Position numbers and translations under genes: made by a program. Below, piece after piece: positions 8,582-14,580 of a DNA stretch of 14,580 bases. Source of the stretch: JBLHKE01 sp047619485 (GTDB lineage Bacteria > Verrucomicrobiota > Verrucomicrobiia > Verrucomicrobiales > DEV007); the NCBI GenBank assembly GCA_047619485.1, contig JBLHKE010000100.1:1-14580 (forward strand), given 5' to 3'. Each line of letters starts with the position of its first letter. The stretch's first letter is position 1. Under the pieces are notes generated by a model. It made no database searches. It was not told the DNA's origin and saw only the letters and a program-made list of their open reading frames with translations.

Positions 8582-10198
8582 ATGCTCCCCACCAAGCAAT
8601 CGCAACTCCCGGCCGAATGGGTCGATGAGATCCCGACGCGCCCGTCCGCCTTCAAGGCGATCGTGGTCAGCGTGGCGGCGATCATGTTGCTCGGGCTCGG
8701 TGCGGCCGCCTGGCAATGGGGACCGAAAGCGCTGGACGGGTTCTTGGCAGAGAACACGCTGATCTCGATCCTGTTCGCCGAGAACAACATCACCCAGGCG
8801 CTGAAAATCTGTTTCTGGATTTTCGGCGCGGTCGGCGCTGCCTGCGCGGTGGCCGGATTCATGAGCCTCGCGCGTAGCCGGATCACCTACCAGCTGCTGC
8901 GCACTTCCCTGATCGCCGTCTACCTTGCGGTGTCGGCCTACGTGGTCGTTGTCTGGATCGGGGTGTTCGACATCCTCCAAGCCGAGATCACGGTCGGTGG
9001 CGCGGATCAGGACCGTGCCACCATCCTCCTGCTATGGTGGAAGCTGTGCTGGCCAGCGTTCGCGGTGGGGCTCTACGCCGCGTGGCTACAGGCAATGATG
9101 CGCAGCCGCTCTGTCTACGCGGCGTTCACCCGCAAGAGCGGCGACCCGATGAGCGGCGACCGCGTCCTCGAGGACTTGCGTACGCACGGTCGCGACCCAC
9201 GTCATCGCCGCAGTCTCTACGCCAGCGCAGGCACCCACCTCTTGATCATTGTCCTGATCCCATGGCTGCTCAGCCTGCGCGGATGCGTCAAGGCCTACAA
9301 GGTTCCCAAAGGCAGCGGCAACCCGGTGGTGGCGATGGTCAAGGTGGTGAAGCCGAAGAAAAAAAAGAAGAAAACCCTAACACTTCGACCAAACTCCGCG
9401 ATCATCTACGAGACCCCCGACCTCGACAACACCGAGGTGGATGAGGTCATGGAGAAGAAGACGACGTTGACCTACGAGGCGTCGGCCAATGCCAAGGCCG
9501 GGAAGATCGGCAAAGGTGGCGGCGACAAGGGTGGCTGGCCGGAGGGCATGGACGATTACAAGATCCGCTTCATCCGCCTCGACCACGGCGGAGCCGGCTG
9601 GGACGATGGCATGAACGAGACCAATGCCGATATCAACTTCCTGCGCGCCTTCTCCCAGGCAACCGGGTTCAAGAAGATCGCCCGCAAAGGCGAAAGCCAT
9701 TCGATCGCCCTGCTGCGCAAGTACCCCAAGGACGGGTTCCCACCCTTCGTCTACCTGACCGGAAACGACAACATGGGCCGGGTCAGCTCGGCCGACACCA
9801 AGATCCTGCGCGATTACTGCCTCAACGGCGGCATGCTGATCGCCGACGCCGGCAGCGCCAGGTTCCACAGTTCCTTCGCCCACTTCATCCGCCAGGTCTT
9901 CCCGGACAAGCCGCTGCTCGACATCGCCGATGACGACATGATCTACCAGCTACCTTACGGCTTTCCCGACGGTGCCCCAGCATTCTGGCACCACGGCGGA
10001 CGCCGCGCCATGGGGATCAAACACGACGGGCGCTGGGTCGCCTTCTACCACCCGGGTGACATGAACGACGCCTGGAAATCGCAGGGCTACACCGACGTCA
10101 CGCCGGAGATGCGCGAGGCAGCGATGAACCTCGGCGTCAATCTCATCTACTACGCATTCAACCAGTGGGACGACGCCGTGTCGAAGGCAAAGAAATGA
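8582..10198 (+). CDS. Five-helix membrane protein with TonB-like helix and C-terminal DUF4159 domain
   Basis: The 538-aa product has hydrophobic helices at about 26-46, 76-97, 106-131, 149-172 and 212-232. The loop 174-211 is Arg-rich and therefore probably cytoplasmic, which places the C-terminal half in the periplasm. The fifth helix contains Ser215-x3-His219 ('SAGTH'), the TonB-type ExbB/ExbD-contact spacing, and is followed by a Lys-Pro-Lys6 linker (257-264), as in TonB-like stalks. A Gly/Lys-rich segment leads into residues about 322-529, which resemble DUF4159 (PF13709): an 'FVYLTGND' strand, 'LNGGMLIADAGS' at about 415-426 and 'DGRWVAFYHPGDM'. DUF4159 is a domain of unknown function. 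It is usually met beside DUF58/MoxR/BatA-type membrane modules, so its fusion to a TonB-like anchor is unusual to me. No ribosome binding site is evident at the ATG. A dnaX-like slippery heptamer lies at 9361-9367. Confidence 0.88.
   Translation: MLPTKQSQLPAEWVDEIPTRPSAFKAIVVSVAAIMLLGLGAAAWQWGPKALDGFLAENTLISILFAENNITQALKICFWIFGAVGAACAVAGFMSLARSRITYQLLRTSLIAVYLAVSAYVVVVWIGVFDILQAEITVGGADQDRATILLLWWKLCWPAFAVGLYAAWLQAMMRSRSVYAAFTRKSGDPMSGDRVLEDLRTHGRDPRHRRSLYASAGTHLLIIVLIPWLLSLRGCVKAYKVPKGSGNPVVAMVKVVKPKKKKKKTLTLRPNSAIIYETPDLDNTEVDEVMEKKTTLTYEASANAKAGKIGKGGGDKGGWPEGMDDYKIRFIRLDHGGAGWDDGMNETNADINFLRAFSQATGFKKIARKGESHSIALLRKYPKDGFPPFVYLTGNDNMGRVSSADTKILRDYCLNGGMLIADAGSARFHSSFAHFIRQVFPDKPLLDIADDDMIYQLPYGFPDGAPAFWHHGGRRAMGIKHDGRWVAFYHPGDMNDAWKSQGYTDVTPEMREAAMNLGVNLIYYAFNQWDDAVSKAKK
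9361..9367 (+). other. Candidate -1 frameshift site A_AAA_AAG
   Basis: Within the Lys6 codons of the DUF4159 gene, the heptamer A AAA AAG sits in the reading phase required for -1 slippage, the same heptamer used by E. coli dnaX. A Shine-Dalgarno-like AAGGTGGTG at 9341-9349 lies about 12 bases upstream, close to the spacing that stimulates dnaX. Slippage would add 25 residues and stop at 9442-9444. The product would be about 287 aa, with all five helices but no DUF4159 domain. The only downstream hairpin I see (ACCTCG/CGAGGT, 9420-9438) is about 52 bases away, too far for a classic stimulator. The site may simply reflect a run of lysine codons. Confidence 0.3.
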
Positions 10199-10236
10199 TG
10201 GAGAACCACAAATCCACACGACTTGATTAGATTATT
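10199..10236. repeat. Decayed half copy of the palindromic repeat
   Basis: The short gap after the DUF4159 gene contains GAGAACCAC followed by AATCCACACGACTTGATT (10211-10228). The second piece matches AATTCACACGAATTGAAT in the left arm of the palindrome at 7114 at 15 of 18 positions, and the GAACCAC end matches the outer end of either arm. One 10-bp unit appears deleted, and no right arm is present. It borders the TTG start of the next gene. Confidence 0.5.
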
Positions 10237-11388
10237 TTGAACCTGGAATCTTTTAGCATCGTTGGCTACGCAAGCGTCGCGCTCTGGATCTGCGTGCCGC
10301 TCGTCTGGTTGCTGCATTGGAAGCGTCCACGTCGAGTGCTGTGCCGGCTCGCCCTGTTACTAGCGGTGGCTGCCTTCGTATTGGCGAAGACCAATTCTGT
10401 CGACCACGTGGACAAGATCCAGCTCGACCGCAGCGAGCAGATGGCCGCCTGGAAAGCGCAGCAAGAGGTGAACCGCAAGGCGGCAGCCGAAAGCCGTGGC
10501 GAAGACGTCGCGCAGATCCGCTTTGCCGAAGATGCCAGCGGCGATTTTTTGGACAAGGCGGGCATGGACGAGGCCGACCTCAAGTACATCGAGAAACTGC
10601 AGGGCGACGGCGTTCCTGATTGGAAGAAGGATAAGAAGAACCGCTCCGCTGGCGGGGCAGATGACGATAGCCTCGAGGGGCTGATCGGCGGGGAACGCGC
10701 GGGCGGTGGACTCGAATCAGACTCGTTAGAATCAGCTACCGATGCCGCACCCGTGTTGATGCTCGAAAAGGACCTGATACTCGCCAACCGCCTCGACACC
10801 TGGAACCTCAGTCTGATCCGCTGGTTGATCGCCATCGCCGTGATGATCCTCGCGCTCGACTACCTGCGCCGTGCCAATCTCTATCGCGAGGCCTCGTTCC
10901 CGCTTCCTCTCCCCAGCGCCTGGATCAACAGCCTGACGCCGATCGCGCCAGTGCGGGTTCGACCAGAACACCCGCGCCGCAAGCTGCCCGCCGAACTCGC
11001 CTGGCTCCTCAAGCGCGGCGATTGCTTCGTCTACCTAACAGATAGCCAAGAAGCGGCAGAAAAGGCGCTCGCCCAGCGACGCCCGCGCGCCGACGTGCTA
11101 CGCGTCGGCGAGGGACATTTCGAGATCGACGACGAATTCATCTTCGAGGCGCTGTGGTTCGGCCGCAGCTCGTTCGTGATCGATTCCGCCGACCGCGCCG
11201 AGACGTTGTTCGCCCGTTTTCTCGAACTGATGGAAGAGAGGAAATCTGGCCGCGCGCGAGTCAGACAGAACGCCCACGTCGTCTGGGATCTGCGAGCTCC
11301 GATTCCAGATCACTTTGCATCCGAATTTGAGCGTTTGGCTGAAAAAACGGGTCTCTCGCTATTCATCGTTCGAAGCAACAAGCCATGA
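10237..11388 (+). CDS. Unrecognised three-helix membrane protein (383 aa)
   Basis: I do not recognise the family. Hydrophobic helices lie at about 8-26, 34-50 and 191-210. The loop between the first two ('HWKRPRRVLCR') and the segment after the third are strongly basic. By the positive-inside rule this predicts an outside N-terminus, a periplasmic acidic segment at 51-190 (including a Gly/Ser/Asp-rich stretch near 135-160) and a cytoplasmic C-terminal domain of about 170 residues. That C-terminal domain has mixed alpha/beta character but no visible catalytic motif. The start is TTG at 10237: an in-frame stop at 10228-10230 rules out anything much longer, and later GTG or ATG starts would remove the first helix. 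No ribosome binding site is visible. The stop overlaps the next start as ATGA, so it is probably coupled to the cytochrome-like gene. A possible role is an accessory subunit of the motor or of the PSCyt1/DUF1501 pair. Confidence 0.78.
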   Translation: MNLESFSIVGYASVALWICVPLVWLLHWKRPRRVLCRLALLLAVAAFVLAKTNSVDHVDKIQLDRSEQMAAWKAQQEVNRKAAAESRGEDVAQIRFAEDASGDFLDKAGMDEADLKYIEKLQGDGVPDWKKDKKNRSAGGADDDSLEGLIGGERAGGGLESDSLESATDAAPVLMLEKDLILANRLDTWNLSLIRWLIAIAVMILALDYLRRANLYREASFPLPLPSAWINSLTPIAPVRVRPEHPRRKLPAELAWLLKRGDCFVYLTDSQEAAEKALAQRRPRADVLRVGEGHFEIDDEFIFEALWFGRSSFVIDSADRAETLFARFLELMEERKSGRARVRQNAHVVWDLRAPIPDHFASEFERLAEKTGLSLFIVRSNKP

Positions 11389-13571
11389 TCCAAGCGCATC
11401 ACAGAATCCTCATCTGCGCATTGCTGAGGTTTGCCATCGTGCTGGTCGCGATCCCTTTGTGCTGTGCCGTTGGGGAGAATGAGGTCGACTTCGGTCGCGA
11501 TGTGCAACCGATCCTCTCCGATCGTTGCTACACCTGTCACGGGCCGGATGAGAAGGCCCGCAAGGCGAAACTGCGCCTGGATCGGCGCGACACGGCGATC
11601 GCGCTGCGCAACGGCGAGGCAGCGATCGTGCCTGGTAATCTGGACGCCAGCCTGCTGGTCGAGCGCATTCTCAGTGAGGATGCGGACGAACTGATGCCGC
11701 CGCCGAAGATCAACAAGCCGCTCAGTGCGCAGCAGAAGCAGATCTTGAAAAAGTGGATCGAACAAGGGGCCGAATACGATACGCACTGGTCCTTCACGCC
11801 GATCAAAAAACTAGAATTGGCGGACGGCGCAATCGATCACTTCGTTCGGGCACCGTTGATGAAGCGCGGAATCAAACCTGCGCCTGAGGCAGAGCGCTCG
11901 ACCTGGCTGCGGCGTGTGAGCTTGGATCTGACCGGCCTGCCGCCGACGCCAGAGCAGCGCGAAGCCTTCCTCGCCGACAACTCCCCTACCGCCCACCGGA
12001 AGGTGGTCGACCGCCTGCTGGGCAGCATCGATTACGCCGAGCGCATGGCGACGGTTTGGCTCGACAACGCGCGCTACGCCGACAGCAACGGTTACCAGTT
12101 CGACAACGCCCGCAGCATGTGGCCGTGGCGTGACTGGGTGATCCGCGCCTATCAGAAAAACATGCCATTCGACCAGTTCGTCACCGAACAATTGGCCGGA
12201 GACCTAATACCAAACGCGACGCAAGAGCAGCAGATCGCTACTGGCTTCAACCGCAACCACGGTTTCACCATCGAGGGCGGCGTCATCGACGAAGAGTATC
12301 GCGTGATGAATGTGAACGACCGGACGACGACCGCCGGCACGCTGTTCCTCGGGCTGACCTTCGAATGTTCGCGCTGTCACGATCACAAATACGATCCGCT
12401 TTCGACCAAGGAATACTATTCACTGTATGCGTTCTTCAACAACAGCGCCGACGGCGGAATTGGCCAGTTGGGCAAGCCGATCGCCCCGGCGATCGCGGTG
12501 GACGGCGGCCAGGTGATGGTGATGCAGGAGAAGCCGCGCAAGAGTTTCGTCCTGACCGGCGGACAGTTCGACCAGCCCGGCGAGGAGGTCGGTCCCGGCA
12601 CTCCTGCGGTGCTGCCTACTTTTGGAGATCGCCCGCGCAACCGGCTCGGGCTAGCGGGGTGGCTGACCAACGATGACAATCCACTGCTCGCACGGGTGAC
12701 GGTGAACCGCGTTTGGCAGCAGCTGTTCGGCGTCGGCCTGAGCAAGACAGTCGACAACCTCGGGTTGCAGGGCGAGGCGCCGAGCCACCCGCAACTGCTT
12801 GATTGGCTGGCTGCAGATTTTCGCGATAGCGGCTGGGACATGCACCATCTGATCCGGGGGATCGTGTTGTCGGCGACCTATCGCCAGGATTCGAAACAGC
12901 GTCCAGAGCTGGACGATCCCGACAATCGTCTGCTAGCCCGCGGGCCATCGTTTCGCCTGCCGGCCGAGACCATCCGCGACCAGGCGCTCGCGGCGAGCGA
13001 CCTGCTGACGCGCAAGGTCGGTGGCCCCAGCGTGAAACCTTACCAGCCACAAGGCATCTGGGAGGATCTCAATGCCCCGAAGAGCCACGCTGAAGTTTAC
13101 CAACAGGACAGCGGTGCCGCCCTTTATCGCAAGAGCCTCTACACCTACTGGCGCCGGGCAGCGATGCACCCGGCGATGGCGGTGTTCGACGCGCCCAGCC
13201 GCGATGTCTGCAGCGTGCTGCGCCCGACGACCAACACACCACTGCAGGCGCTCGCCTTGTTGCACGACCCGACCTACATCGAGGCGGCGCGCAAGCTGGC
13301 GGAGTTGGCACTCGGTGGCGAGCCGAATCCGATTGCCGTAGCGATGCGACGGGTGCTCGTCCGCGACCCCACCGCCAATGAACTGGCGCTCTTGTCCAAT
13401 CTGGCTCGCCAGCGATTGGCACACTACCAAGAGAATCCTGACGCAGCCGGGAAATTGCTCGGCGTCGGCGAGTCACCAAGCGATCCGAAGTTTGACCGCG
13501 CGCGCCTCGCGGCGATTACCGACATCTGCCTCGCCATCTTTAACCTCAGCGAAACCGTCACCCGGAAATAA
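11385..13571 (+). CDS. PSCyt1-DUF1549-DUF1553 cytochrome-like protein
   Basis: The 728-aa product belongs to the large PVC-group family that combines a planctomycete-type cytochrome c domain with DUF1549 and DUF1553. A signal peptide spans about 1-28 ('LICALLRFAIVLVAIPLCC'). The PSCyt1 domain (about 34-135) has the heme motif CYTCH at 48-52, followed by 'LMPPPKINKPLS' and 'WIEQGAEYDTHW'. DUF1549 spans about 143-355, with 'LRRVSLDLTGLPPTPEQ' and a second CxxCH, 'CSRCHDHKYDP', at 328-332. DUF1553 runs from about 417 to near the end ('NPLLARVTVNRVWQQLFG', 'RPTTNTPLQALALLHDP'). The linker between the two DUFs is only about 60 residues, so this is a compact member lacking the inserted domains of longer relatives. 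It should act outside the cytoplasm, perhaps in oxidative processing of polymers; the biochemical role of the family is not settled. It overlaps both neighbours. Confidence 0.95.
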   Translation: MIQAHHRILICALLRFAIVLVAIPLCCAVGENEVDFGRDVQPILSDRCYTCHGPDEKARKAKLRLDRRDTAIALRNGEAAIVPGNLDASLLVERILSEDADELMPPPKINKPLSAQQKQILKKWIEQGAEYDTHWSFTPIKKLELADGAIDHFVRAPLMKRGIKPAPEAERSTWLRRVSLDLTGLPPTPEQREAFLADNSPTAHRKVVDRLLGSIDYAERMATVWLDNARYADSNGYQFDNARSMWPWRDWVIRAYQKNMPFDQFVTEQLAGDLIPNATQEQQIATGFNRNHGFTIEGGVIDEEYRVMNVNDRTTTAGTLFLGLTFECSRCHDHKYDPLSTKEYYSLYAFFNNSADGGIGQLGKPIAPAIAVDGGQVMVMQEKPRKSFVLTGGQFDQPGEEVGPGTPAVLPTFGDRPRNRLGLAGWLTNDDNPLLARVTVNRVWQQLFGVGLSKTVDNLGLQGEAPSHPQLLDWLAADFRDSGWDMHHLIRGIVLSATYRQDSKQRPELDDPDNRLLARGPSFRLPAETIRDQALAASDLLTRKVGGPSVKPYQPQGIWEDLNAPKSHAEVYQQDSGAALYRKSLYTYWRRAAMHPAMAVFDAPSRDVCSVLRPTTNTPLQALALLHDPTYIEAARKLAELALGGEPNPIAVAMRRVLVRDPTANELALLSNLARQRLAHYQENPDAAGKLLGVGESPSDPKFDRARLAAITDICLAIFNLSETVTRK

Positions 13572-14580
13572 TGGACGAACTACAGTCAACGCTGGCAAAC
13601 ATCGACCGGCGCCGCATGTTGCAGCTCGGTGCCGCCGGATTGGGTGGCATGGCTTTGGCCGATCTGCGAGCCAGCCAAGAAGCTCCGCAGCGCCGCGCCC
13701 AACACCCAGCCAAGGCCAAGCGTGTCATCTACCTGTTCCAATCCGGTGGCCCATCGCAGGTCGATTTGTTCGATCACAAACCGGCGCTCGCCGAGCACCA
13801 CGGCAAGGACATTTTCAAACTGGTGGAGAAGCAGGGGCGGCTCACAGGCTTCACCAACAAGCACAAGATCCACCCGGTGATCGCCTCCAAATACAAGTTC
13901 GCGCAGCACGGCGAGAACGGAGCATGGGTCAGCGAGCTGCTGCCGCACATGAGCAAGATCACCGACCAAGTGTGCACGCTACGGGGTGTCAGCACCACGC
14001 CGGTCAACCACGATCCGGCGCTAACCTACATGCAGACCGGCCACAACCTTCCGGGGCGGCCATCCTTCGGCTCGTGGTTGAGCTACGGGCTCGGTTCCAT
14101 GAACGGCAACCTGCCCGAGTTTGTGGTGCTCGTCTCGCGCGGCGACCTCGGCAACATGCAACCGCTCAACAACCGCCTGTGGGGCAGCGGGTTTCTGAGC
14201 GGCAAGCACTCCGGCGTGCGCCTGCGCTCCGGTGCCGCTCCGGTGCTCTACCTCGACGACCCAGCAGAAAAACCGATCACTGATCGTCGGCAGATCCTCG
14301 ACGTGATCAAGGCGCTCAACGAGGAAGAGCTCGAGCGCAGCGGCGATCCCGAAGTGGCCACCCGCATCGCCCAGTACGAGATGGCGTTCCGCATGCAGAG
14401 TTCGGTGCCCGAACTCACCGATCTGTCGGGCGAACCGGAGTCGACCTTCAAACTCTACGGGGACGACGCTCGCAAGCCGGGCAGCTACGCCTTCAACTGC
14501 CTGATGGCACGCCGGCTGGCCGAACGTGACGTGCGTTTCATCCAGCTCTACCACTCCGGGTGGGACCACCATTTCGACCT
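13571..14580 (+). CDS. DUF1501 family protein with Tat-type signal, 3' end cut by window edge
   Basis: The ATG overlaps the preceding stop (TAATG), so the two genes are translated together. No stop occurs before the right edge; 336 codons are visible, most of a usual 450-500 aa protein. The N-terminus has a twin-arginine motif, 'RRRMLQLGAAGLGGMALADL' (13-32), indicating Tat export. The DUF1501 hallmarks follow: 'YLFQSGGPSQVDLFDHKP' near 55-72, 'NHDPALTYMQTGH' at about 146-158 and 'GWDHHFD' (W331-D336), which ends the window. DUF1501 proteins belong to the alkaline-phosphatase/sulfatase-like superfamily, but their substrates are mostly unknown. Pairing with a DUF1549/DUF1553 gene is the normal PVC arrangement and suggests the two work on the same extracytoplasmic substrate. 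Confidence 0.95.
   Translation, partial: MDELQSTLANIDRRRMLQLGAAGLGGMALADLRASQEAPQRRAQHPAKAKRVIYLFQSGGPSQVDLFDHKPALAEHHGKDIFKLVEKQGRLTGFTNKHKIHPVIASKYKFAQHGENGAWVSELLPHMSKITDQVCTLRGVSTTPVNHDPALTYMQTGHNLPGRPSFGSWLSYGLGSMNGNLPEFVVLVSRGDLGNMQPLNNRLWGSGFLSGKHSGVRLRSGAAPVLYLDDPAEKPITDRRQILDVIKALNEEELERSGDPEVATRIAQYEMAFRMQSSVPELTDLSGEPESTFKLYGDDARKPGSYAFNCLMARRLAERDVRFIQLYHSGWDHHFD

Noticed and set aside
8054..8980. 308-codon open frame on the minus strand
   Set aside because: It lies antisense across the anchor gene and the start of the DUF4159 gene. Both sense genes have clear membrane helices and motifs, while the antisense protein is low in recognisable content and typical of high-GC shadow frames.
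9420..9438. Small hairpin ACCTCG/CGAGGT
   Set aside because: A 6-bp stem within a coding region, without a T-run. It is not a terminator, and it is too far from the slippery site to be a convincing stimulator.
10545..10551. T TTT TTG slippery-type heptamer in phase in the three-helix gene
   Set aside because: No Shine-Dalgarno-like stimulator upstream and no nearby hairpin. The shifted frame would stop within about 70 bases at no domain boundary.
13378..14283. 301-codon open frame on the plus strand
   Set aside because: It is out of frame with the real DUF1553 and DUF1501 genes it overlaps, and its Arg/Pro/Ala/His-rich composition is that of a shadow. The DUF1501 frame has all family motifs.
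14021..14572. 183-codon open frame on the minus strand
   Set aside because: It is antisense to the conserved DUF1501 core; no independent support.

Overview
The window looks like chromosomal DNA, roughly 60% G+C, from a bacterium of the PVC group (Verrucomicrobiota or Planctomycetota). The main evidence is the pair at the right end: a PSCyt1-DUF1549-DUF1553 protein followed by a Tat-type DUF1501 protein, a combination that is abundant and expanded in those phyla. Verrucomicrobiota is my preferred guess, but it is inference. No RNA gene, insertion sequence, CRISPR array, promoter or terminator could be supported.

All ten genes lie on the + strand and are packed tightly, with ATGA overlaps at 6091 and 11385, a TAATG overlap at 13571, and gaps of about 100 bp or less elsewhere. 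The window is probably the interior of one long operon whose start lies to the left and whose end lies to the right. Layout: (1) 2-6094, the 3' part of a giant TPR and beta-repeat protein; (2) 6091-6447, a small PH-like protein; (3) 6457-8045, one ExbB/TolQ-type and two different ExbD/TolR-type proteins; (4) 8079-8537, a small single-pass TonB/TolA-like anchor; (5) 8582-10198, a five-helix membrane protein ending in a DUF4159 domain; (6) 10237-11388, an unrecognised three-helix membrane protein; (7) 11385-13571, a PSCyt1-DUF1549-DUF1553 cytochrome-like protein; (8) 13571 to the right edge, a DUF1501 protein.

The unifying idea (inference) is a proton-motive-force-driven envelope machine. ExbB and two ExbD proteins would form the inner-membrane motor. 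Two proteins carry a TonB-like S/T-x3-H motif in a transmembrane helix and could be its force-transmitting partners. The giant repeat protein would be a periplasmic or surface scaffold, and DUF4159 the periplasmic payload. The coupled DUF1553 and DUF1501 genes suggest the system serves turnover of a polymer or other extracytoplasmic substrate.

The non-coding DNA holds one clear oddity: a long imperfect palindrome built from 10-bp CATTCGT-type units just before the first exbD gene, with a decayed half copy before the TTG-started gene at 10237. Within the DUF4159 gene, a dnaX-like slippery heptamer lies in phase at the junction between the membrane anchor and the periplasmic domain.
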